From contig JAXLWB010000038.1 in the NCBI GenBank assembly GCA_046328715.1, positions 39,728 to 103,727 on the forward strand: a stretch of DNA of 64,000 nt, in the 5' to 3' direction. The translations under genes and the position numbers were made by a program. Below, piece by piece: positions 1 to 7,302 of this stretch. Numbering within the stretch: the first letter of the stretch is position 1; the number at the start of each line of letters is the position of its first letter. Source of the stretch: JAXLWB01 sp046328715. GTDB taxonomy: Bacteria; Chloroflexota; Anaerolineae; Caldilineales; Caldilineaceae. Under the pieces are notes generated by a model that was not told the origin of the DNA, did no database searches, and worked only from the letters and a program-made list of their open reading frames with translations.

Positions 1-192
1 TAAACCGACCTCAGTTTGCCTCATTTCACCTCCCAAATGAGACAAACAGATCTCCATTTGTCTCATTTCACCGCTCAAATGAGGCAAACCGATCTCCATT
101 TGTCTCATTTTACGTTTCAAATGAGACAAACTGATCTCCATTTGTCTCATTTCACCGCTCAAATGAGGCAAACCGATCTCCATTTGCCTGCT
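1..192. repeat. Tandem array of 42-bp hairpin repeats
   Basis: Four full units and part of a fifth repeat with a 42-bp period (unit cores start near 19, 61, 103, 145 and 187). Each unit holds an inverted repeat, TTTGTCTCATTT paired with AAATGAGACAAA around a loop of about 8 bases, followed by a constant spacer containing GATCTCCAT. Because 42 is a multiple of three, the array reads as a repetitive 14-residue peptide (MRQTDLHLSHFT...), but nothing else suggests it is translated. The window edge cuts the array, so its full length is unknown. Confidence 0.85.
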
Positions 193-263
193 TCTGCACG
201 TGCTTTCTGGCAAAACGACGTGGTTGAGATAGTTTTTTGTCTGTGCCGCTTGTCGAGTAGACA

Positions 264-318
264 CTTCCGGGAAGGCGCTGCCGATTTACTTTCTCTGTAG
301 ACGGAGCCTTCCCGGAAG
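264..318. repeat. Inverted repeat CTTCCGGGAAGGC, related to MITE family A core
   Basis: A 13-bp arm CTTCCGGGAAGGC at 264-276 is matched by GCCTTCCCGGAAG at 306-318 across a 29-bp loop. The same arms form the centre of the two longer elements at 6864-6983 and 29370-29490. Here the outer CTAGTGCA ends are missing, so this is a core-only relative or a decayed copy. Confidence 0.75.
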
Positions 319-423
319 TCGTTTGTTCAGTTTCTCTGCTCGCATCCCGGTACCGGAAAATCAAGCCAGGCAACGTTCAATAGAATAGAGAGCTCGCTCT
401 TCTAGCAAGCGTGTGCGACTCGT

Positions 424-491
424 AACGTCCCCGGCATGGCGCAGGACGTTCTTGGTCTAGCGGAAATCATGTGCGCCATGCCGGGGACGTT
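424..491. repeat. Perfect 20-bp inverted repeat upstream of the DUF2278 gene
   Basis: The arm at 424-443 (AACGTCCCCGGCATGGCGCA) is matched exactly by the arm at 472-491, with a 28-bp loop. It lies about 100 bp before the start codon at 595. It could be a transcription terminator for something to the left, an mRNA leader structure or a mobile relic; no T-run follows the stem. Confidence 0.8.
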
Positions 492-594
492 TCTGTCACA
501 TCGTACGCAGATAAGCGCAGCGCTTTGATCCCACCTGTCTTGGTTTTCCTCTGCATGAACTACCCAATATTTGATGGAATTGAGGAGGATTGCG

Positions 595-1686
595 ATGCCA
601 CTAAAAAACTATGCAGTACTCAAAGGCCATGTGATCGCCGGTTCGCCGGCTCGACCTGGCAAAGATCATTATGCCGTCCATGTGGTCGATGATGATCTGG
701 ACTATCGCATCGCCATTAATGTTCGTTCGCAGGCCAAAAACTTTGGTCCCGATTTGTGGTTTTTCCTCGATGAAGATTTTCACCATCCCATGCTTGAAGC
801 GTTGAAGGCGCTACCACTTGGGCGCAAAATATTCGATGCTACGGCAACCAGCGAGGAGCGGCGCGCTTCTGGCGTGGCGCTCGATTTCATCCGCATGAAT
901 CTCTTTGACCGAACAAAGATGAAACTCTTCCCCGGCTATCTGGAAGGGGCACACAATGATCTCAACGAGCGCATCGACGACTTGATCAGCGATATGAAAG
1001 GCGATGAAGAGAATCTCATCTATGCCTTTGGCGAAGCCTGGGTTAATGAAAAGGCCAAAGACAAGATCTTCGGCTTCGCACCGGGGAATGGGGTGCATGA
1101 CATCCACATGAACCAAGGGGACCTCACGGGCAGTTACGCTCAGGAGGATGGCGTCTACCAAGATGGCGGTTTGATTCTGTACTATGCTGCGCAGAACCGC
1201 TACGTTGCCTATTTTACCAAGTTCCAATCACAAAGCTGGCATACGGACGACCAGACCGGCCATGCGATTAGCGGCAGCGGCGAAGAGACGGAGGGTGGTG
1301 GCTCCACTGGCCACGGCACGAACGGTGGCGGCAATCCTATGACCGAGGGCAACGACCCCGACTTCCAAGTGCGCATTATCGCGGCGTTGGTGAACCCGGT
1401 CGGCCCTGCTCCCGAGGCGGAGACGGTAACACTCATCAATACCACGAATGCAGTGATCAAACTGACCGGCTGGGCACTGGCCGACAAACAAAAGAACAAG
1501 ATGCAACTTGCTGGTGAGATTGCAGCGGGTGAAACCCTGCGCGTTGCGGTCAAGGTACCGTTGCAACTCTCGAATGCGGGCGGCATCATCACCTTGTTGA
1601 ATGACAAAGGCATCAAGATTCACGGCGTTAGCTACACAGCCGCCCAGGTTCATCGTGAAGGGATCACGCTTGTGTTTGGGGCGTAA
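595..1686 (+). CDS. DUF2278 (YukJ-like) protein with C-terminal lamin-tail domain
   Basis: The N-terminus MPLKNYAVLKG and the first ~210 residues resemble the DUF2278/YukJ family, whose biochemical role is not known. A glycine-rich linker (GSGEETEGGGSTGHG) separates this from a C-terminal lamin-tail-like beta domain (about residues 255-363, with 'LINTTNAVIKLTGWAL' and 'LRVAVKVPLQLSNAGG'), a fold found in many exported or wall-associated proteins. No signal peptide is visible, so it may be cytoplasmic. The ATG at 595 is preferred over an in-frame TTG at 571 because GAGGAGG sits 6 bases upstream of it. The 3' end overlaps the convergent gene at 1664-4333 by 23 bp. Confidence 0.8.
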   Translation: MPLKNYAVLKGHVIAGSPARPGKDHYAVHVVDDDLDYRIAINVRSQAKNFGPDLWFFLDEDFHHPMLEALKALPLGRKIFDATATSEERRASGVALDFIRMNLFDRTKMKLFPGYLEGAHNDLNERIDDLISDMKGDEENLIYAFGEAWVNEKAKDKIFGFAPGNGVHDIHMNQGDLTGSYAQEDGVYQDGGLILYYAAQNRYVAYFTKFQSQSWHTDDQTGHAISGSGEETEGGGSTGHGTNGGGNPMTEGNDPDFQVRIIAALVNPVGPAPEAETVTLINTTNAVIKLTGWALADKQKNKMQLAGEIAAGETLRVAVKVPLQLSNAGGIITLLNDKGIKIHGVSYTAAQVHREGITLVFGA

Positions 1687-4333
1687 TGCCAGGAGGATGG
1701 AGTTCCTCAACCTCCACCACGCCACTCGCTCCATCGACCGTAATCCAACTGCCATCCACGATGCGGCGGCAGGCATCCCGGATGTGGGTAACGGCGGGAA
1801 TACCATACTCGCGGGCGGTAGCGGCAGCATGTTGACCGACGGCGCCATGCTCCAGCACCAGACCACCCAGGATCGGGAAGATCGGCGTCCACATTGGGCC
1901 GACATTTTGTGCCACCAGGATGTCACCGGCTTGGAGAGCGGGCAGAACTAGGGCATCGTTGACCACACGAGCACGACCGGAATGGCGTCCGTGGCTGACG
2001 CCTAAACCCTGGAGGCGACCAAGCAGCTCGCTTTCAGGGTTGGCACTGTTGTCGGTCACCTCGTCGCACCAGGGCGGTCGCTGGGGCAGAGTGGCGGCGG
2101 GCATACCCAGAATGGGTGGCGTCTCCAATGTCTGCCAGCGTTGGTGTTCTGCCTGGCGGCTGGCGAGAAGGGTGGGCACATCTAGCGCCGTTGGGGAGCG
2201 CAATAGCTGGCCAATCTCGGCAAAGTGCAGCCAAAAGATCTCGTCGAGTGTGGTAAGCACGCCCTCTTTGATCAGCCAGTGTCCGGCAGCCACCAATGCC
2301 TGACGCACCTGCCCCGTGTACATCTGATCCAAATAATGGTTGTGCTGTTCGACCACGGCACAGACTTTGCGCGCATAGGTCAACTGGCGACGAAATTCGA
2401 CCACGACCGCCGGGTCGGGGCAGGCAGCACAGAAGGTGGTGATCTCCGCCTCACGGGCCTGGCGGGCGTGTTGACGGTGAAGGGCAGGTGCGCTCACATT
2501 GGCGGCTAGGTAGGGTGCAATCAGCGTTAGCACGATGGATGGCTGCTCACGCCACGTCGGCATCGCCAAGGTGACTTCCGAGCCCCAACCATCACCGGTG
2601 CGTTCCCCATAATGATCGAGGAAGGCTTTCAGGCGGGCATAAAAGGCGGCGGCCTGGGGCAAGACGGCCAACTGCGTCATGGCATCGGCTGGTGCCTGTG
2701 CAACCAAATCCGCCACGGCATCCTCCTGGCAGGCCAGCGTTGCCAGTGCATAGAGTTCATCGATCAGGTGGGTGAGCGGTGTCTCTTCACTGTCGAGCAG
2801 GCGGTTCGCCACGGCCTTAGCCTCTTCGCCGCTCAGCCCGGAGAGCGCAGCAAAGGCGTCGTAGTAGCGCTGGGGCGGGTTGAAATTCATGGCTGGATGC
2901 AGCGGTAGATGCCGACGTCGCACCGCCAACACCTCTTCCAAATGATCAGCCAGGGCTGGACCGTCGGCATTGTTCCGGTCAAAGCTACGCAGCCGTTCGG
3001 TCGCTTTGATGATCTCTGGCCCCCAATGATCCCAAGTCGTTAACCCTTGCTGTTGTAAACGTTCCCGCAGATCAAGCATGGCCGTCTGACGGATGCGCTG
3101 GTCAGTTGCGCTCCAGGGCATCGGAATCGGACGAACGTACATGCGCCCGTTGCAGAATTTGATCGCCCGGTTGCGTTCGGCACCGAGTAGGCGACAAGCT
3201 TCCAGGCGTGTCGTCTCCATGTCGCGTAGATTGTCGAGTTGCAGCGGGCGTTGCACATCGCTGAGGGTGACGGTGTTGGGGTCGCCTTGCCGTTCATGCT
3301 GCCAGAGGCTGCGCCGTTCCTCCTCATCCTGCCAGGCGACGGGAAAGGGTGGGCGGGTGGCGAGAGCTGGCGGTAGACCGGTCAGTGGCCGTGCCTGCAA
3401 GAGCCAGAGTCGCCCCTCGGCCACGGTCCATTCAATATCTTGCGGTGTTAGGTGTTGCGTAGCAAGGATTGACTCCACGGCAAGCGTAAACTGGGCAATC
3501 CGTTCGAGCCAGGCCGGCGGTAGTGTGGCAGCCCGTTGCTGCTCGGCGGGGACGTCGACGATAATCAGGTGGCCTTGGTCATCGCAGGCGATGGACTGTT
3601 TCTTCTCAACGATCTGTTGCTGGACGATGGACAGATCCGCCCGTTTGACCCAGAAGGTATCACTCCCTATTGTGCCATCGACCACGCCCGCCCCCAAGCC
3701 CCAGGCGGCGTTAATCACTAACAGATCGTCGCGCTCCTGCACCGGGTCCACCGAAAAGGCGACGCCCGCACATTCCGCCGCCAGCATCGGTTGGATGAGC
3801 AGGGCCATGCTCTCGGTTTCCCTTCCTACTGCTTGCCCAGCGCGAGCTGCCAATGCATTGGCGCTAAAGAAGGATCGCCAACCGGATAGGATCGCTGTCT
3901 TCACCGCCTCCAGACCACGTATCCCCAGGCTGGTCGCATATTGCCCGGCATAACTGAGGGTCGCACCATCTTCGTTAGTGGCTGAGGAGCGAACGGCGAA
4001 TGAGGTCGAAGGGGTAGCCAATTGGGGTAGGGTAGTGGCTAATTGCTCTGCCAGTACTGCAGGCAAGGTGAGGTTGACAAGCAGGTCAGCAATGGCCAGC
4101 GCAGTGCGTTGGGCTGTGACTGGATTGCGTAGATCGGCCCCCTGGAGGAGCGCTTGAATGCGGGGTTGCCAGTCGGCCAAGGCGAGGTGGAAGGCGGCGG
4201 TGGTGACGCAGAGACCGTCAGGCACGGGAAAGCCAGCCCAGAGCAATTCACCCAACGTGGCTGCCTTGCCACCGATCAGCGCCACATCTGTCTGCCGTAC
4301 TGCGTCCAAGGAGATGAGAAAAGGCGAGGACAT
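1664..4333 (-). CDS. PEP/pyruvate-binding phosphotransferase (PEP synthase / rifampicin phosphotransferase-like)
   Basis: An 889-residue protein with the order typical of PEP synthase-like dikinases. The N-terminal ATP-grasp/PPDK domain starts 'VALIGGKAATLGELLWAGF' and includes 'SFAVRSSATNEDGATLSYAG'. A central helical domain follows, then a C-terminal swivelling phosphohistidine domain with 'GDILVAQNVGPMWTP' and 'GQHAAATAREYGIPAV', whose His is the expected phosphocarrier. The length is close to rifampicin phosphotransferases (~865 residues) and longer than the mobile domain alone. The central domain does not let me choose between antibiotic modification and central metabolism. No partner gene lies beside it. 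The start ATG is separated from upstream DNA by a left-truncated MITE B copy, so its promoter may lie in or beyond that element. Confidence 0.8.
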   Translation of the reverse strand: MSSPFLISLDAVRQTDVALIGGKAATLGELLWAGFPVPDGLCVTTAAFHLALADWQPRIQALLQGADLRNPVTAQRTALAIADLLVNLTLPAVLAEQLATTLPQLATPSTSFAVRSSATNEDGATLSYAGQYATSLGIRGLEAVKTAILSGWRSFFSANALAARAGQAVGRETESMALLIQPMLAAECAGVAFSVDPVQERDDLLVINAAWGLGAGVVDGTIGSDTFWVKRADLSIVQQQIVEKKQSIACDDQGHLIIVDVPAEQQRAATLPPAWLERIAQFTLAVESILATQHLTPQDIEWTVAEGRLWLLQARPLTGLPPALATRPPFPVAWQDEEERRSLWQHERQGDPNTVTLSDVQRPLQLDNLRDMETTRLEACRLLGAERNRAIKFCNGRMYVRPIPMPWSATDQRIRQTAMLDLRERLQQQGLTTWDHWGPEIIKATERLRSFDRNNADGPALADHLEEVLAVRRRHLPLHPAMNFNPPQRYYDAFAALSGLSGEEAKAVANRLLDSEETPLTHLIDELYALATLACQEDAVADLVAQAPADAMTQLAVLPQAAAFYARLKAFLDHYGERTGDGWGSEVTLAMPTWREQPSIVLTLIAPYLAANVSAPALHRQHARQAREAEITTFCAACPDPAVVVEFRRQLTYARKVCAVVEQHNHYLDQMYTGQVRQALVAAGHWLIKEGVLTTLDEIFWLHFAEIGQLLRSPTALDVPTLLASRQAEHQRWQTLETPPILGMPAATLPQRPPWCDEVTDNSANPESELLGRLQGLGVSHGRHSGRARVVNDALVLPALQAGDILVAQNVGPMWTPIFPILGGLVLEHGAVGQHAAATAREYGIPAVTHIRDACRRIVDGSWITVDGASGVVEVEELHPPGITPQTQA

Positions 4334-4360
4334 GGGCTTAGCTCCTTTGGGTTGTCGTAT

Positions 4361-4469
4361 GTAGGGGCATCCGCTTGCCGGTGCCCTGGTTGCATCTCCG
4401 AGAGGGCAACCGCAAGGGTGTGCCCCTACGCATTGCGATCATGCAACGTTTATCTGCTTTGTCTATTAG
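4361..4469. mobile_element. MITE family B, copy 1 (left end truncated)
   Basis: It shares the body of the other family B copies: GTAGGGGCATCCGCTTGCC, then an imperfect reverse-complement arm GGGCAACCGCAAGGGTGTGC and CCCCTACG. It keeps the right terminal repeat TGCTTTGTCTATTAG. The left terminal repeat is absent next to the PEP-utilising gene start. The right terminus supplies the TAA stop (4466-4468, reverse strand) of the GH18 gene. Confidence 0.8.
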
Positions 4470-5835
4470 CCGCCGGTTTCTGCTTTTGTGATGACAGGTA
4501 AGAAGATAGAGCCACTCGCTAACCCTTCGCTGACGGCGTTGAGCAACGTTCCCTCTACATCGTCCTGGTCAATCGACCAGACCATGGCCCCGGCCAAACC
4601 CCGCTCTTTCAGCCAAACCACCTTTGCGGCGATCACTTGTGGATCGTCGTAGCTCCAGAAAACATCGCCGTTGTAAATCCAGAAGCCACCGGTGACAGGG
4701 TCGCGAAAGCTGGGATAAGCGAGCGTCTTGAGTAGGCGGTAGGTTTCGCTGCCGGGTCCGCCAGTGCTGGGGGCAGGACCGGCGGCGGATTGGTAAAGGC
4801 CGTTATTTTGATTGGGCACGCCGGCCCACCCTATGCCATAGAAGGGAATGCCCATCACGAGTTTGTTGGCGGGCACCCCAGCAGCAAGGTAGCCCTCGAC
4901 CGCCTCCTGAACGCTTAGTTTGGAACTATCACCATCGGCAGGGTGCAGATGGGCATGGAAGTTGGTGGTCGATTCCCAGGTGCCATGCAGATCGTAGCTC
5001 ATCAGGTTGATCCAGTTGAGATAGGGGTGGATCTTGTCCAGTTCGTAGTGGCCGTAGGTAGAGGGGCGGCAGGGGTGGCGACGGTGAGCAGCAAGTTGGA
5101 TCGATCTCGTCCAGTTGGCGACGAAATTCGGCAAGTAACAGGGTGTAGTTCTGCGTATCTTCCGGGCGATAGACATGCCCAACATCTGCCGGGGTGGCGG
5201 GATATTCCCAATCGATGTCGATGCCGTCAAAGACGCCTGCCGCTGCCCTCACCGCCTGCCTGATCGACAACGGGCAGATTGCCCTTGATGTAGATGTCAA
5301 TACAGGATTGCACCACAGCCGTGCGTGATTCGGACGTTAACGCTGCATCAGAAAAGCCCTTCGACCAGGTCCAGCCGCCCAACGAGATGACGATTTTGAG
5401 GTTGGGATTGAGCGCCTTGAGCTTTTTGAGTTGGTTAAAATTGCCACGCAAGGGCTGGTCAGCCGTGTCAGCGATGCCATCTACGCTTTCCTCAGTGCTG
5501 AACGCACGTTGATAGTCACTGAAGGCGTCCATCACACCCGCTTGGGTGGTCATGATACACTTTCCATCGCCAATGTTGCCAAAGGCGTAGTTGATCACCG
5601 TGATCTTGTTGACCGAGCCGTTGCTGACCAGCTCTTTGGCAAAGAAATTGTTATCGGCTGTCCACTGGGGAAAGTAAGCAACGATCTGGTAGTTGGAAGT
5701 TGTAGCTTGCATATCGGTCGAATTTGCTCCACCTGTATCTTTTATGCCAGTTGCAATCGAAGGGCGGAGGCAGGAGGTCAACAGCAGCAGCAGTGCCACT
5801 GCAATCGTTATAAAAATACTGGATGGTGAGCGCAT
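4466..5835 (-). pseudogene. GH18 (chitinase-like) lipoprotein broken by three frameshifts
   Basis: Read in pieces, this is one glycoside hydrolase family 18 protein. The first part (from the ATG at 5835, MRSPSS) has a lipoprotein signal with lipobox LTSC, then 'YQIVAYFPQWTADNN' and 'LKIVISLGGWTWSKGFSD'. The catalytic motif 'FDGIDIDWEYP' (DxxDxDxE complete) is in another frame at about 5200-5235. 'NLLLTVATPAAP' is in a third stretch near 5070-5100. The rest, 'HPYLNWINLMSYDLHGTWE' to 'GAMVWSIDQDD', continues to the stop at 4466. Frames change near 5240-5265, near 5100-5110 and near 5060-5070, two of them beside G/C runs. Either the gene is recently dead or the assembly has indel errors. The catalytic residues are all present, which favours recent damage or error. 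An FLPV motif precedes the C-terminus. Confidence 0.8.
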
Positions 5836-5918
5836 GACGGTATAATACACTACACGTGTTTCCCTATCATCATTTACAGACTGGAAATCGGATGAGTGCA
5901 GCCAGTGGGACAGCGGGT

Positions 5919-5979
5919 CAGTAAGTCAGTGGACAGTGAGCTAGTCTCCATACACTGTCTACTGTCCACTGACTTACTG
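5919..5979. repeat. Intergenic palindrome, CAGT-word family (copy 1)
   Basis: A perfect 19-bp stem, CAGTAAGTCAGTGGACAGT at 5919-5937 against 5961-5979, with a 23-bp loop. The arms reiterate a CAGTRRGA-like word, and weaker copies extend from about 5901 to 5990. It lies between the GH18 start and the aldolase gene. Sequence relatives sit at 10065, 22278 and 25923. Confidence 0.8.
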
Positions 5980-6030
5980 GCCTGCTGAGAGGGTTTTCAG
6001 TCGAATATCATTACCAGAATAGGATCGATT

Positions 6031-6858
6031 ATGCTTGTCTCTAACCCGCGTGACTATCTGCGTCACGCCTATCAAAATCACTTCGCCATGCCCGCCTTTA
6101 ACGTCTGCAATCTGGAGATGGCGCGTGCTGTGATTGAAGCCGCCACCCTTGAACGAGCTCCCGTGATTGTGCAGACCTACACTGGCGACTTATCGCATAG
6201 CGAATTCAATGGCGCGTTCTCGATGCCCACCATCATCAAACATCTGGCAGCACAGACGGATGTGCCTGTCTTTCTCCATCTCGACCACGGGCCGGGATTG
6301 GAGTACAACGTGCGCTGCCTCAAGGAGGGCTATAGTTCGGTGATGTTTGATGGCCATCAGCTCTCGCTGGAAGAGGCACTGGCCGAGACCGCAGCGATTG
6401 CGCGCGTCGCCCATGCGCTCAACGCTGCCCTCGAAGGCGAGTTAGGCACCTTTGGTGAAGGTCAAGGCAGCCACGAATTTACCAACCCGGCTGAGGTGCC
6501 GCTGATGTTTGAACGCGGCCAGATCGACATGTTGGCGGTCTCGGTCGGCTCGGAGCATGGCCGCCCCAGTCGTCTGGATTTGGAATTGCTCAAGGCAATC
6601 GCAGCTAAGGCTAATGCGCCACTGGTGCTACATGGCGGCAGCGGCATCCACGAGGACGACGTGCGTGCGGCGGTTCAAATGGGTGTAGTGAAGATCAATA
6701 TTGGGGCTGCGCTCTCACGGGCCTGGAATCAAGGAACCAAGGAAGCACTCGACGCTGGCGAAAACCATTATGGCCTGCTCACACAGGCGATGGTGCGCGT
6801 GCGCGAAGTGGCTCAACATCGCCTGCGCCTGTTTGGAGCGAGCGGGCGGGCGGCGTAG
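6031..6858 (+). CDS. Class II ketose-bisphosphate aldolase
   Basis: A 275-residue class II (zinc-dependent) aldolase of the fructose-/tagatose-bisphosphate type. Seen: 'HFAMPAFNVCNLEMARAVI' at the N-terminus, the zinc-binding 'FLHLDHGPG' (around residues 88-96), 'SVMFDGHQLSLEEA', 'EGELGTFGEGQG', 'LHGGSGIHEDDVRAAV' with the second zinc His, and 'GVVKINIGAAL' for the phosphate-binding end. The reaction would be cleavage or synthesis of a ketose bisphosphate to DHAP and an aldehyde; GatY/KbaY/IolJ-type substrates cannot be told apart by eye. It stands alone on this strand, before a MITE pair. The ATG at 6031 has AGGA a few bases upstream. Confidence 0.88.
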   Translation: MLVSNPRDYLRHAYQNHFAMPAFNVCNLEMARAVIEAATLERAPVIVQTYTGDLSHSEFNGAFSMPTIIKHLAAQTDVPVFLHLDHGPGLEYNVRCLKEGYSSVMFDGHQLSLEEALAETAAIARVAHALNAALEGELGTFGEGQGSHEFTNPAEVPLMFERGQIDMLAVSVGSEHGRPSRLDLELLKAIAAKANAPLVLHGGSGIHEDDVRAAVQMGVVKINIGAALSRAWNQGTKEALDAGENHYGLLTQAMVRVREVAQHRLRLFGASGRAA

Positions 6859-6863
6859 GGTAA

Positions 6864-6983
6864 CTAGTGCAGTTTAACAAAGTAGTTGGTCAATCTTCTT
6901 CCGGGAAGGGCCAGTACGCAAGCCTGTATAGTGTCAGAGCCTTCCCGGAAGATTGCAAAATCACTCTGCTAATCATGCACTAG
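6864..6983. mobile_element. MITE family A, copy 1
   Basis: A 120-bp element with terminal inverted repeats CTAGTGCA/TGCACTAG and inner arms TCTTCCGGGAAGGGC / GCCTTCCCGGAAGA. It encodes no protein. Copy 2 at 29370-29490 is the same element in opposite orientation: its reverse complement also starts CTAGTGCAG(C)TTTAACAAAGTA. Confidence 0.85.
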
Positions 6984-6991
6984 CTTTGTGC

Positions 6992-7130
6992 TAATAGACA
7001 AAGCAAATCAAAGATGCACTTTTGTAGGGGCATCCGCTTGCCGGTGCCCTGGTTGCATCACCGGTGGGCAACCGCAAGGGTGTGCCCCTACGCAGCGCAA
7101 TCGTGCAATGTTTATCTGCGTTGTCTATAA
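6992..7130. mobile_element. MITE family B, copy 2
   Basis: Starts TAATAGACAAAGC and ends with GCGTTGTCTATAA. Inside are two imperfectly complementary blocks: GTAGGGGCATCCGCTTGCC..., and GGGCAACCGCAAGGG...CCCCTACG. It lies only 8 bp from MITE A copy 1, so two elements share one site. Confidence 0.85.
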
Positions 7131-7157
7131 GTAAAACCGAAAAAATTTCTAGAATGA

Positions 7158-7213
7158 TGTTGAGTGAGCACGCCTCGTGCGACTCGACCCGCACGAGGCG
7201 TGCTCACTCAACA
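7158..7213. repeat. Perfect 23-bp hairpin in the leader of the ELWxxDGT gene
   Basis: The stem from 7158 to 7180 pairs exactly with 7191-7213 around a 10-base loop GACTCGACCC; the inner arm reads GCACGCCTCGTGC. The arms have no long T-run, so a standard intrinsic terminator is unlikely. It lies about 90 bp before the start codon at 7303 and may be a leader structure or a mobile relic. Confidence 0.8.
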
Positions 7214-7302
7214 CAAATTCAAAAGACTTTTCAGGCTTTACTTAGATGGCTTTTGTCTTGAATCAAATCGTTCCCAATACTCAATAAGATGGAAAGGTTG
7301 TT

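Noticed and set aside
1..192. 42-bp repeats considered as a CRISPR array
   Set aside because: The repeats are back to back, the variable part is only a hairpin loop of about 8 bases, and no cas gene is nearby.
3093..3953. A 286-codon forward frame
   Set aside because: It lies wholly antisense to the PEP-utilising phosphotransferase, has a Ser/Arg-rich composition and matches no family.
4466..5835. Programmed ribosomal frameshifting in the GH18 gene
   Set aside because: Three shifts at different places without slippery heptamers or a downstream structure make recoding very unlikely compared with mutation or sequencing error.
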